A DNA stretch of 64,000 nucleotides from Rebecca billardiae RCC1528 (taxonomy: Eukaryota > Haptophyta), in the NCBI GenBank assembly GCA_965240325.2, contig OZ251227.1:434001-498000 (forward strand). The letters are read 5' to 3'. Positions within the stretch are counted from its first letter, which is position 1; each line of letters opens with the position of its first letter. Both the position numbers and the translations under genes were made by a program. This document shows, in pieces, positions 50,247-60,678 of this stretch. The notes below the pieces were generated by a model. The model was not told the origin of the DNA. It was given only the letters and a program-made list of their open reading frames with translations, and ran no database searches.

Positions 50247-51774
50247 TATGGCGGGCCGTAGGTCTGGCGGGCCGTAGGTCCGCCCCTTGTAGTGCCCGGG
50301 AAAAAGATAAGAAAAAGAAAAAGAAAAAAGAAAATCGCCTCGCAAAGAAAAGAAAATCGCCTCGCTCACTGCCGGGTCGCTTCGCTCACTACCGGGCGCC
50401 CTCGCAGCTCCCACTGGGGACGCTCGGCCGAAAACCATCTTCCCGATGGCGCGGAGCGCGTGGGCGGCGCGCGCCAAATCCAACGCCGGCGCGGACATCG
50501 TGAGAGGATTCCCTAGACGGGTTTTCGCCCGATTCGCGATTGCTGCCCTCGTCGTCTCGCGTGCAGGTCGAACGAGGGCCAAAGTCGACGCGTTTGGAGG
50601 TACGCTCGGCGCGTCGACACGATCGTGCGACCTGGGGCGGTCCTCGCCCGACTTACACGTCGAGCGCTCGCACGAGCCATAGTATTAAGCGCTGCGCACG
50701 ACAACCACCTCGCGCGATCCACCGTCGCGCGTCGGGCTCGGTGCGGAAAGGCCCTCATCATGAGGCGTCTCGCGGGCGGGAAGCGCCATCGCACGCGACG
50801 CAAGCTTTGGCGCGGCCTTCTGAACTCGATCGCCGGAAACGGCGCACCGGACTGTCGCGTGCCACAACTTCTCAAAGCCGGGCGCATGCAAATCCGTTTG
50901 CTACAGCTGTACCAGTTCCCGGCCAAGCCGAAGGGCCGGCCCTTGTCCCGGCGATCATCTTTCGCGATCGCGGCCAAAGATCGCTCGGCGCTCGCGGTCC
51001 CTCACAGCCGAAAGCCCACGTCCGGCCTTCAGCATGGCGTCGACGGTGACCAATGCGACGGAGGCGCAGCGCAAAGCGGCGTACGAGGCGCAGCGAACGC
51101 AGCTGCCGTGTCTGTCGCCGTGGCAGGAACCGCGTCTTGGCGAGTCGGCGGCCCTCGTCGCACAGCGCTACAGTATGACCGATCCCAGAGGCGCATCCGC
51201 GACGAGCTGAAACGCCGAGCGTGCAACATTGTCGCCCCATCCTCCACCATGTCACGAGCGCTGCGGGACGAGGCCGACGTCGTGAAGCCAGTGGCACATG
51301 CGCTGCGCTTCCTGTGCCTGCTCGAGCAGCGCGTGCCCACCCTCGATCGCGAGTGGCACACGCTCTCGCACTGCGCGCGCGCGCACCGCCGACAGCTCCT
51401 GATACCGCCGAACGTGTGGGTGCCGGACCTGTCGCGCGAAGCGGCGAGCGCCGACGAGCGCTTGGACCTGGACGCGTTGTTGCGCAGCGTGGCGGCCGTG
51501 CACGACGCCGACGCGACCTTCGCCGAGCCCATCGTGCCCGGAGCGGACATCGGCATCCTCGCGACACACGATCTCAGCTGGCGGCAGGAGGAGATGCTGT
51601 CGCGTTATTATTCGTCAGTGAGTCAGGTCGTAGCTCACCATCATCTGTGTGTCGCATTGTTATTCGTCATCCTGCCCGTCAAACCGCTAAATAAAAGGCG
51701 CGAACCCGCTGGGGAAATATTGCGACAGCACTGGCACGGCCCGCCGACCCCCCCGCCCGCCAGGGCAGAGTTTT
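50247..51774 (+). repeat. Dispersed 1.5-kb repeat, copy B
   Basis: Copy B is homologous in inverted orientation to 12452-13991. It begins with a tandem doubling of tggcgggccgtaggtc (about 50250-50281), then a purine-rich tract (50291-50366), the hypothetical-protein region and the terminal ccagggcagagtttt. About 51505-51685 differs from copy A. The next gene starts 364 bp beyond its right end. Confidence 0.8.
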
Positions 51775-51776
51775 AA
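51034..51776 (+). pseudogene. Frameshifted counterpart of the copy-A hypothetical protein
   Basis: The ATG at 51034 begins MASTVTNATEAQRKAAYEAQ, matching the copy-A protein, but this frame stops after about 58 codons. Around 51171-51191 copy B carries about five extra bases relative to copy A. After them a different frame restores the shared sequence (RIRDELKRRACNIVAPSS, VVKPVAHALRFLCLLEQRVP) and continues to a stop near 51776. Either copy B is a broken gene or the two copies encode their N-termini differently. The region after SVAAV differs from copy A. Confidence 0.5.
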
Positions 51777-52137
51777 ACCAAGGCCCTTGGGCAGGTGTTT
51801 GGCGCGGCTGCACTCTCGAGGTGGCTGGGATACAACATCCAGGTGCAGCACCCTCCCCGTGTGGTGTCAGAGCGCGCTCCCGAGCGCGTGCCTCCGAGCG
51901 CGGGGCGGCCGCTTGCTGCAATGGCCGCCTCGATGAGGTGCGGCAACGCGCCCCTCACCTGCCTGCGCCGGTCTGTTTTGTGGCGGTGTCTTTGTGCAGT
52001 GTTGGATGGCGTCAATCACGCCTTAACCAAGTGTGCACGTTAAAACATAGTAAACTGTAGTACAGCATTGTAGTACAGTACAGGACTGTACCGACTACTG
52101 TACTGTGTAGTGAGTGGACGGCCTGACTCCGTGTTTG
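51775..52137. other. Gap between repeat copy B and the dynein gene
   Basis: A coding-like segment (VFGAAALSRWLGYNIQVQHP..., from about 51798) lies directly after a CAG acceptor-like triplet, but no matching upstream exon is found. The right part (52050-52110) holds overlapping tacagtac/gtactgta inverted words. The dynein promoter or missing 5' exons must lie here or beyond the repeat. Confidence 0.35.
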
Positions 52138-54026
52138 ATGATGGCGGAGTCGCCGGAGCGCGCGACGGCCGAGGCGAGAGTTGCGGCGAGCGCCATGGCG
52201 AGCTCGGAGCGCCGAGAGGCCGCGGAGAGCGCCCTCGCCTCAGAATCGTTCGGCCTCTTCCTGCGCCGCTCGGCTGCCATGATGGAGCGAGTGCTGCATG
52301 CGGGTGGCGGTGAAGCGCACCCTGCCCTCTTCAAGGACTACGCGGCATCGCCGGCGAGAGGGGGGCGCGGCGAGGGTGCCGACGCGGGTGACGCGGACGC
52401 ACTCGCACTCTCCGTGCAGTTCGGTGCGCGCACAGGCGCGGGCGCACGGCGCGCGTCGGCCGTCGGCCAGATCGCCGACAACCTGACGCACGACTGCGGC
52501 GCGGTGATGGACATGGCATGGTCGCCCGAGCACCCGGAGCTGCTGCTCGTCGCGCACGGCGGATACTTCGGCTGGGCGGAGAGCTGGGGCGGCACGTCTG
52601 CCACCGCCGGCGCGTACGCCGCCGCTGCGGCGCCCCACGGCGCAGGCGGCAGCCCCGGGCTGATGCGGCTGTGGTCGCTCGCGCTGCCGTCGCGCCCAGA
52701 GTTCGAATTCCGCAGCGACGTTCCGGTGTGCTCGGCGACGTGGGTGCCGTCGACGCCACAGCTCGTGATTGGGGGCTCGCGCACGGGCCAGCTTCTCGTG
52801 TGGGACATGCGTGCGCACGCCGAGCCCGTGCAGGTGTCCGGCCTGGCGGGCGGCGGGCACACGCAAGCGGTGCACTCGGTGGCCGTCGTGGGCGCGACCC
52901 GAGTCGGCGCAGGCGGTGCGAGCGGGCGGCAGGACGAGCTCCTGAGCGCCGGGATGGACGGTCGGCTGTGTGCCTGGGCGCTCGCGTCGTTGGACAAGCC
53001 AATCGACGCCATCACTCTCGACGCGCTGCCCGCGCGCGGCGCGGCCGCGGCGCGCCCTGCGCTCGCGCCGACAGGTCCGCTGAGCGTGAGTGCGATGGCC
53101 ATCAGCGGCTACCAGGGGGGCATGCCGCTCGTTGGCGCGCAGGATGGCGGCCTGCATCTGGTCGCGCGGCCAGGAGTGCCCAACGCAGGCGTGCGAGCGG
53201 TGCGCAGCTCGCGCCCCTTCGCCTGCGCGCGCGCTCCGCCCCATCCACCGCGCGCGCGGTGTGCCCTCCACTCCGTACTGCAATGTGCACTCACTGTGCT
53301 CCCTCCTCACACGCACGCGCGCCCACAACCGGCCCCATCCCGTCGCGATGCGCGCGCACCGCGGCGCGACAGTCCTTCGCGCCGCACGCCTCGGTGGTGA
53401 CCGCCATCGACGCACACCCCGCCAGCGCCGCCGCAAGCGCCGACCTGCACGGCAGCCTCGCGCTCACCGCGTCGGTCGACTGGACCGTGCGCCTCTGGCA
53501 GCTGGCAGACGTGGCTGAGCTGGGCGGCGCCGCCGCGCTCGGCGCTGACCCGGACAGCGCCAGCGAGCACCTGCGTGGGGGTGGCGGGGCGGGCGCCCGT
53601 CCGCAGCCGGTACTGACGCTGGACAACGCGAACGAGTACGTATGCGACGTGCGCTGGTCGCCGCTGCACGCGGCCGCGTTCGCCACCGCCGACGCGGCCG
53701 GCTGCGTCTCCCTGTGGGACCTCGCGCGCAACGATGACGAGCCCGTGTGCCGGACCGCGCTCCAGACGGCGCACGCTGCCGCGGCGCACAAGCTGGCGTG
53801 GCACTGCGGCGGCCAGCTGCTCGCTGTCGGGGATACGTGCGGAGGCGTGCATGTGTACAGCGTCGGCGTGCACTCAGCCGACGAGGCGGCAGCGGCTGCC
53901 CTGCAGCGCTTGCTCGCAGCGCCACGAGGCGGCGACTTTCTGAGTGCCGCCGTCGAGATGGCCTGGGCCCGGGAGACCACGCTTGACGCGGAGGCGGAGC
54001 AGATGGATGCCGATGCGGAGCGCTGA
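52138..54026 (+). CDS. DYNC1I: Cytoplasmic dynein intermediate chain, WD40 region, two exons
   Basis: Exons 52138-53199 and 53373-54026 flank a 173-nt phase-0 intron (GTGCGCAGCT...GCGACAG), giving 571 residues. The order of features follows animal DYNC1I: SFGLFLRRSAAMMERVL (pre-propeller helix), LFKDY, then WD40 blades with LLVWDMRAHAEPVQ, LLSAGMDGRLCAWAL, ALTASVDWTVRLWQL, VCDVRWSPLHAAAFATADAA and LLAVGDTCGGVHVYSVG. The splice choice aligns NAGVRASFAPH with KAGISEMFEGH-type sequence. The chain binds dynein heavy chain for cargo or intraflagellar transport. The N-terminal part that binds dynactin and light chains is missing, so upstream exons may be unrecognised or lost. Class is cytoplasmic rather than axonemal by its C-terminus. 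Confidence 0.9.
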
Positions 54027-54094
54027 CTCCAGCAGCATTCTCCTCCGCGCGTGGCCGGGGCGTCTCAGTGAACGGGCTCTGAGGGTCTGACAAC

Positions 54095-56530
54095 ATGTAT
54101 ACTGCGACGTTGAAGCGTCGCGCGTCGCACGCGTGCGGCCTCCCCTCTCCAGTCTCCGTACCAGGTAGGGCTGTCGCCGCTGTCGAGTCGTCCGTTGAGA
54201 CGAGATTCGATTTGTTTTCTGGAAAACCCGAACCGAGCGGACGACCGACCCCGCGGCCGAGAGCAGCACTCCGACGGCCCGTCTCCTATCCCCGCCAAGC
54301 CCGCGCCGCGGTGGGGCCCCCCATGGTGGGTCTGGGGCTGAGCGTGCGTACGACCGTGTCTCCAGTTCCGCTCTCCGTCGAGGCCGAGCCGCACATCGTG
54401 CGCAAGGGCGCGGAGCTGACCGTCAGTGTCGCTGTCAACGGCGACCCGCCGCCATCTCACCCGCTCACGCTCGTCGCCGAGCTGGTTGACGAGGAGGGCG
54501 CGCTCGTGCCGCCGACAGCGGAGGCGCAGGTGCCCCTCGGTTCTGTTACGAGCTACGTGCTGCGCCCCGGCACGACCTCCGCCACCCTCCGCCCGCGCAT
54601 CAACGTGCTCTCGTCGGCGTTCACGGGCTCAGACGCTCCGTTCCGCATCCGCTTGCGCGCGGCGAACGACCCGAGCGTGGCGCCGGTGCTCTCGCCCAAG
54701 ATCGTGGTGCGCAGCAAGTGGCCTGCGAAGAGCAAGCGGGACACCCCTGCCTCCGCCCTCGCGGAGACCCTCGCGGTCAACGTCGCGACCGCGGTGTCGC
54801 AGCCTACCAGTGTGAGCACGCCCTTGGCGCCCGTCGTGCCGAGCGTGCTTGTCGATGGCCAACCCGCGCCGGGGATCATCTCGCAAAGCCACTCGCTCAG
54901 CGGCAGTGACTCGCAGGGCGGCCCGATGGACATGCGGCAGATCGGCGAGGTGCTCACGAGCGCAGCCGCCGAGCGCACGTCTGGCCGACGGTCGCGTGCC
55001 GACTCGCACGGCAGCGACGCGCCGGTGGGCTCGAGCGGGGCCTCGGCCGTCGGCCTGGGGCTCGGCGACGCCGGCGCGCAGGCGGAGCCGTCGCTCTCGG
55101 TCGAGCCCGTCGACATCGAGAGCGTGCTGCACCTGCTCGAGTCCGACGACTCGGACGCGGCGCTGCAAGCGATCCTGGCGATGAGCGCAGACGGCCTGGA
55201 CGGCGGCCTCTTCGTCGACGCGATGCCGACCGAGCAAGAGGCGGCGCAGGGGCCGCCGCCGATGGCCGCGGGCGTGGGGCCGGCCGGCGGCGGGGACGGC
55301 TTCTTCTCGAGCCCCGCCGGTGGGGCAGCGCAGACTTCCGCCTCGGCCCCGTGCGCGGGCGCCTCGGACGGCGGCGCGGCGACGGCGCCGCCGCCCAGGC
55401 CCGCGGGCGGCGGCATGGTGCGTGCCGTGATTCCGCCGCGGCGCGAGCGGCAGCGCTCGCACGACGAGGTCAACCCCGCGGCGCCCGCTGAGCACGAGGA
55501 GGAGCCGAGCGACGCCTTCAACGAGTCGCTCGAGGCGTCGCGCCGCAAGAGGCGGCCGATCAACCCGCCCAAGCCGCTGCCGCTCGTGCCCAAGACGGAG
55601 CTGCCGGGCTGGCTCGAGCGCGCGTCGCTGTGCCGCAGCTCAGGCTTCCTGTGCCTCGACTGCGTGCTCGCGGACCCGCAGCCGCCGGCGATGCGGCTGC
55701 TGAAGGGCCGGGCCGAGTACGAGGGCGCCGTGTTCAAGGTGCGCTGGTGCTCGGCCAACATGAACCAGGCGATGGACTGTGCGCTCGACCGGCTGTGCGC
55801 CGGGCAGGAGCTGCCCGACTTGGTCGACTCGGCGGCGCACGCGCGGCTGGGCGCCGCGTCGGAGGAGCTCGCGCATGCGGAGGTGCGCTCGGCGCTCGAC
55901 TGCGGGATGATGAGCTTCGCGGTGGGCGACGACGAGCAGCGCGCGCGGCTCGAGCTGCACGTGATGCTGCACACCGACGGCGCGCCCAAGGGCTCGATCA
56001 GCGTGCGCCGCCTCTTCCTGCTCGCGCGCGTGCACGCGCACGCGCTGGGCGAGCACCCGCCGCTCGCCTTCAAGCACCCGTGCGCATGCGAGGCGCCCGC
56101 CGAGGCGGGCGACGTGGTGAAGCGCGTGTTCTGCGGCCGGCTGATCTACTCATCGCCCTCGACGCACGAGCTGTGCGGCTACCACCCGTGGGAGTTCCTC
56201 GGGCGCGAGGCGGGCTGCACCGTGCACCCGGACGACGCGCAGCGCTGGTACAAGCAGAAGATCGAGATCTCGAGGAAGCTGCAGGCCGAGCCGGCCAAGC
56301 CCGTCGACCACCACTTCACGTACCGGCACGTGCACAGGCAGAGGTCGTGGGTGTGGGTGTCCTCGCACACGCGCACCACGCTCTCACACCAGCGCCTGCC
56401 TCCGCGACGCCCGAGCTCGCAGCACGAGGCGCTCGTCGCGGCGTTGCAGGAGGTGATGATTCGGATGCGCGCCGTCGACGTGCCCAGCGGCAACGCCGAC
56501 GTGCCGCCCGCACCGATGACGGGCGAGTGA
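54095..56530 (+). CDS. PAS-domain regulator-like protein
   Basis: The 811-residue single-exon protein starts at ATG 54095. Residues about 92-206 form a beta-rich Ig-like domain (LTVSVAVNGDPPPSHPLTLV...FRIRLRAAND) ending in the basic SKWPAKSKR; its layout parallels the beta-rich domain with WSKRRKS in the ankyrin protein at 8049-12059. A disordered acidic Gly/Ala-rich stretch (about 240-470) could be an activation region. A Cys-containing domain lies around 510-660 (SSGFLCLDCVLADPQPPAMR, VRWCSANMNQAMDCALDRLC). The C-terminal part (about 675-763) is PAS-like (CGRLIYSSPSTHELCGYHPW, HPDDAQRWYKQ, FTYRHVHRQRSWVWVSS). A sensory or transcriptional regulator is inferred; the ligand and DNA target are unknown. 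Confidence 0.72.
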   Translation: MYTATLKRRASHACGLPSPVSVPGRAVAAVESSVETRFDLFSGKPEPSGRPTPRPRAALRRPVSYPRQARAAVGPPMVGLGLSVRTTVSPVPLSVEAEPHIVRKGAELTVSVAVNGDPPPSHPLTLVAELVDEEGALVPPTAEAQVPLGSVTSYVLRPGTTSATLRPRINVLSSAFTGSDAPFRIRLRAANDPSVAPVLSPKIVVRSKWPAKSKRDTPASALAETLAVNVATAVSQPTSVSTPLAPVVPSVLVDGQPAPGIISQSHSLSGSDSQGGPMDMRQIGEVLTSAAAERTSGRRSRADSHGSDAPVGSSGASAVGLGLGDAGAQAEPSLSVEPVDIESVLHLLESDDSDAALQAILAMSADGLDGGLFVDAMPTEQEAAQGPPPMAAGVGPAGGGDGFFSSPAGGAAQTSASAPCAGASDGGAATAPPPRPAGGGMVRAVIPPRRERQRSHDEVNPAAPAEHEEEPSDAFNESLEASRRKRRPINPPKPLPLVPKTELPGWLERASLCRSSGFLCLDCVLADPQPPAMRLLKGRAEYEGAVFKVRWCSANMNQAMDCALDRLCAGQELPDLVDSAAHARLGAASEELAHAEVRSALDCGMMSFAVGDDEQRARLELHVMLHTDGAPKGSISVRRLFLLARVHAHALGEHPPLAFKHPCACEAPAEAGDVVKRVFCGRLIYSSPSTHELCGYHPWEFLGREAGCTVHPDDAQRWYKQKIEISRKLQAEPAKPVDHHFTYRHVHRQRSWVWVSSHTRTTLSHQRLPPRRPSSQHEALVAALQEVMIRMRAVDVPSGNADVPPAPMTGE

Positions 56531-57351
56531 CGCTGCGCGCATGCCGGCATCGTTACTGTTGGGCGCTCCTTGCCTCTGGCAGCGGCGTGGGTATCATCAC
56601 GCCGTTTCGTCGTTCAGTTGCCCGGTGCCGCAGTCCTGTGATGCCCGACTCGGTGATGGGCGGGCGATGCAGCTGCGGAAGTGCGGAACGGCGACGTCGG
56701 GCAACGCGGTGAATGAACGCGGCTGCGCCGCTCCTGGCACCGCGCGGCTAGCAGTCACACTACTCACACAAAATTTACAGGTGTGACGGGGCTGTTGCCA
56801 GCGGTCTCAGGTCAGGAGTCTCGAGTCCGCGTCGGCCTGACTCGGGACCGGGTCTCGGCCTCACCCGGGGGCCGCTCGTAGTTCCCCGCAGGCTGCCCGA
56901 TGACTTCTCGGACGGACGCGGGCGGCTGGCGGTGAGTGCCAGCAGCTATATTCTGCGAGCCGCGCAACGGGCCGACACGGCCGGCCGGGCCGCGCGAAAC
57001 CGCCGAAAGTCTACGCCGCGAACCGCCGCGGGGCGGCGGGCGGGCCGCGGGCGGGGAGTGACCGTGGCAGGCACAGGGGCGGACCGTAGTCACCGGCCCA
57101 CGCGGCCGCCGGCCCCGTATATAGGTGTGCTCAGCAGCCGCGGTCCTATATAGTCGGCCGCCAATGATCTGGCCGATTCTGGTCGCCTCGGGTCGGAGCC
57201 GGCAGTCGATCTGAGCCTGGAGTGAGTGACGGTCCCGACGGCGGCCAGCCCCGGCCCCGGCCACTCTGGCGGCAGAGGAGTCGGCATCTTAGCCTTACGC
57301 CAGTGATGGGCTGAGGGTACAGTGTGGATGAGGGCGACCGGCATCACTCGT
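56531..57351. other. Intergenic region
   Basis: About 820 bp between the PAS gene and the 3' end of the MORN gene. It is GC-rich with no supported gene. A short TATA-like tat-ata is present around 57117-57122 and 57147-57151. Confidence 0.45.
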
Positions 57352-58086
57352 CTAGCCAACAAATTCATCGTCCTGCGCACGTATCAGGAGGTGCCAGTGT
57401 CAGCGTGAAACTGGCGAGGGGGTGATGGTCGCTCATGATCAATGGAATTGACGCATGCAGCAGAGCACTTGGCAGCGCGCGCACCTGGAAGGTGCCCTTC
57501 TGCACTGTGCCGTCCTTGAGAATCTTCTTCCCCTCACCGTGCATCTTATCGTTCTGATGCGCGTACGTGCACAACCCAAGGCGCGCGGGCGAGGCGGGGC
57601 AGGGGCAGCGGGGCATTTGGCAGGTGGGCACCTGAGCGCAAGCCGCTGCCTTCCGGACCGTGGCGCAGAGACGCACCCTGAACTCGCCGATGTATTGCGC
57701 GCCGTCTGGCCAGGTGAGCATCCCCTGCCCGTCCATCTTATCCTCCTACGCGCGTGGCGCGACGTATTGGGGCGGGTAGCGGCGCCCGATCAGAGCCGGC
57801 GCAGCACCCAGCAAGCACTGCGCATCGCAGCAGCACACGCTCGCGATCAACGCACAGGGCCACACCTTGAAGTCGCCAATGTACATGATGCCACTCGGCC
57901 AGAGGCACTTCCCCTTACCGTGCATCATGGCATCCTGGCGTCCGCGAGGCAGGATGGGCTCGTTGAGCGGCGAGCAGCCAGTGCTTGCACAGCGCGTGCC
58001 GTTCCTGTGCGACAGCGGGCGCCACCCATCACACGCACCTTCCATTCACCCGTGTACTTACCACCATCTGGCCTGTAGTTGGGCAT
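57352..58086 (-). CDS. Small MORN-repeat protein, one repeat per exon
   Basis: Transcript-order exons are 58039-58086, 57866-57934, 57677-57745, 57485-57553 and 57352-57372; introns of 104, 120, 123 and 112 nt are all phase 0. The 91-residue product contains YTGEWK|DAMMHGKG, YIGDFK|EDKMDGQG, YIGEFR|NDKMHGEG and KGTFQ|DDEFVG. MORN repeats are short beta-hairpins that bind lipids or scaffold proteins, often in flagella or membrane skeletons. Each of the three middle exons is exactly 69 bp and is cut at the same point of the repeat. The N-terminus is uncertain: the ATG at 58086 gives a minimal protein, and the frame extends upstream toward 58203, so an earlier exon may exist. Confidence 0.78.
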
Positions 58087-58352
58087 GCCCCGTAGACTCC
58101 GGGCGTGCAGTACCTGTCGCCCGCGTGTGACCGCGCGCACGCCGCCAACAAGCCGCCATGCGACTGTCGACGGCATCGCGCGATCGCCGATCGCCGCTCT
58201 CACGGCCGCGGAGTTGATGGCCGGCCCTGCTTGGACGTACGACGTATTTCCGGTTGCTGCGAGTAGCCAATCGGCAATCGCGACCGAGAGCGGGCTGGCA
58301 GCGGTTCCGTCTGCCGTTGGTGGAGCAAGTGTTTCTCTCTCTCATCGACACG

Positions 58353-60113
58353 ATGGCGGCATCCTGGGCACAGCCGCTTACAGGCCTTCGCGCGCTGGGC
58401 GGCGGGCTACGCGCGGTCGCGACCGACCTGGTCTGGCTGCTCTACCTGGCGATCGCACTGCTTGTCGCCGCGTGGCATCTCCGCGCGCGGCTACTCCCAG
58501 TCGCCGCGCGCCGCTTTGCCGAGCTCGAGCTCGAGCTCGACGACGTCGTGCTCCCGCCCGGCGGCGTGCGCTGGGCCGAGAAGCCGCTCGAGCGCGCGCT
58601 GAGCGGCGACATGCCGTTCGACTCGCTCGACTTCGTGCTCGTGAAGGTGGTTCTATACGTCCTTCCCGCCGCGACCGCAGCGGAGACCGAGGCGTCGGCG
58701 CGTGAGTCGCGCGCCGCGCCGGGCGACGTGCCGCGGCTGGAGGAGCTGCTGCGCGCGCAGGCGGTGCGCTTGCGGCTTGAGCGCGTGGGTCCGCGACTCT
58801 TTGACGTGCGAGTCGAGCTCGAGCGCCCGCACATCCGCCTCGTCGCGCACGACGCCGCCTTCCGCGAGACCAATCTTGGCTGGCTCTGGGCCGAGTCCCC
58901 GCCCGCGCCGCCGCCGCCCGCGCCACCGCCCGCGCCTGCGCCCGCGGGCGGCGGCGCGAGCGCGAACGACGCTGTGGTGGCCGGCACCCCGCCCGCGCGC
59001 GGCGGCGGTGCCAAGCCCATCGTACGGCGTGCGCGCGCCGCGGGCGCCAGCGCGCCGCCGGCGCATGCGCCTGAGGCTGAGCTGTCGACGAGCGCGCAGC
59101 TGCGCCGGCGGGTGTGCAGCGTGCGGCTCATCGACGGCGGCCTGAGCCTCGAGGTGGCACCGCCGCGCGTCGGCGCCCCCGGCGGCGCCGCTCCCGCGCC
59201 GCGCCCGCTGCTCAGCGTGCCGCTCGTTGACGAGGCCGTGCCTGTGGCCGCACTCGCTGAGGCGACACCGGCGGCGCTCGTCCGCTGGCTGGCCGCCCTC
59301 GCCCTGCGGCTGGCCGCGCAGGCGCGTGCAGCGCGCGACCCACAGCTCACCGAGACGCTCGCCGCGCTCAGCCGACTGGTGGACAGCCACCTCCCCGGCG
59401 GCGGCGCCGAGCCCGCGCGCGCCGCGCTCGGCGCGCGCGCGCGTGACGCGGCGCGCGTCTTGCAGCACGCGGCGCACGCAGCCGAGCCGGCACTCGCCGC
59501 GCTCGCGTCGCGCGCGGACGCCGCCGCGGCCGCCGCGGGCGGCGCGGCGGGCGCGCCGCCAACCTCCGCGCAGCGCGCCGTGCGCGCCGCCGAGGCTGCG
59601 CGCCGCGGCGCGGCGGACGCGCCAACGCACCTGGCCACAGCCGCCGGGCAGCTGGGCGCTCTGCTCGGCGCGGCGGAGCAGGTGGGCACGTGCGCCGCGC
59701 CGCTTGCCCAGCCGCTGCTGGGCTTGGTTGCTGCAGATCAACGGCGCGCGTGTGCAGAGCGCGGGGAGCGCTCTCTCGGCGAGCGCGCTCCCGAGCTGCT
59801 CCGCGCGGTCGGCGCGGCGGGCGCGCAGCTGCAGCAGCAGCTCGGGGCGGCCGCGGCTGACCCCCTTCCGCGCGGTGCGGGCCCGGCGGTCGGCGGCGCA
59901 CGGCCGGCAGGCGGCGAGCCTCCCCCACCGGTCGAGAAGCTTGTGCTACGGGGGCTTGCCGCAGGCGTCGGCGCTTTCCTCCGCGCGAGCGGCCGCGCGG
60001 CGGACGCCGCGAACGGCGCGCAGGCCGGCTCGCAGCGGGCGGCCGAGCCGGGGAGCGGCGACGGCGGGCGCCCGCGTCCCGTCCGCAGGCGGCGAGCTCG
60101 TGATGCGGAATGA
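58353..60113 (+). CDS. Alanine-rich single-pass membrane protein of unknown function
   Basis: The 586-residue protein starts at ATG 58353 (MAASWAQPLTGLRALGGGLR). One N-terminal membrane helix (LVWLLYLAIALLVAAWHL, about 26-43) is followed by a beta-rich section (about 55-175) with RLRLERVGPRLFDVRVELER and PHIRLVAHDAAFRETNLGWL. That pattern resembles AsmA- or lipid-transfer-type beta repeats but is too short to assign. After a Pro/Ala-rich linker there is another short beta segment (VCSVRLIDGGLSLEVAPP), and then a long Ala-rich helical region. The protein ends in a basic cluster (RPRPVRRRRAR). Divergent from the MORN gene. No named family was recognised. Confidence 0.7.
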   Translation: MAASWAQPLTGLRALGGGLRAVATDLVWLLYLAIALLVAAWHLRARLLPVAARRFAELELELDDVVLPPGGVRWAEKPLERALSGDMPFDSLDFVLVKVVLYVLPAATAAETEASARESRAAPGDVPRLEELLRAQAVRLRLERVGPRLFDVRVELERPHIRLVAHDAAFRETNLGWLWAESPPAPPPPAPPPAPAPAGGGASANDAVVAGTPPARGGGAKPIVRRARAAGASAPPAHAPEAELSTSAQLRRRVCSVRLIDGGLSLEVAPPRVGAPGGAAPAPRPLLSVPLVDEAVPVAALAEATPAALVRWLAALALRLAAQARAARDPQLTETLAALSRLVDSHLPGGGAEPARAALGARARDAARVLQHAAHAAEPALAALASRADAAAAAAGGAAGAPPTSAQRAVRAAEAARRGAADAPTHLATAAGQLGALLGAAEQVGTCAAPLAQPLLGLVAADQRRACAERGERSLGERAPELLRAVGAAGAQLQQQLGAAAADPLPRGAGPAVGGARPAGGEPPPPVEKLVLRGLAAGVGAFLRASGRAADAANGAQAGSQRAAEPGSGDGGRPRPVRRRRARDAE

Positions 60114-60678
60114 CGATGACGAGTGCCGCCACCGAGTACTACTAAGCTAGAGTCTCAGAGTGTGACTACGCTCTGCTGTGAGTGCTGTGACTCTGCTCCC
60201 GATCCGGCCGAATCGCCGATGGCGATGCAGATGCTGCGCGCTATGCTGCGCTTATATATACTACAGTACTCGCGTAGTCTCAGGCGCTTCTGCGCTGTCT
60301 CGATATGTAGCTGCTGATACAGGCTGCTCGCCCAGACTCTCGTCTGACTCTGGCACTCTGACTGTCTGAGCTCTCGGACTCCGGGCCTCTCCGAGACCGA
60401 GTCCGGACGGAGTCTCGTCCGTCTCTCGGTCTCTCAGCTGGCTGTACTTCGCTCTCAATCTATACCCGCCAAGGGCAAGTAGCTAGGACCGCCGTGCCCG
60501 TGACACACTACTCACATATTATACGGCCCGGCAGCAGCCCGCGCGTTGTAACTCCCGGTACCGCCGATAACCGAATACTGACGTGACCTGCTATACTGCG
60601 CGCGCTATTCTATGAGTCGTCTGTCCCGAGTCATATAGTCTGTCTGATCACTGAGAATCGCGCCAGCCTGAGCCGTCG
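60114..60678. other. Intergenic region
   Basis: About 565 bp between the convergent ends of the Ala-rich membrane protein gene and the RlmN gene. Dense GAGTC/GACTC/TCTC words occur at 60280-60440. No gene was found. Confidence 0.5.
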
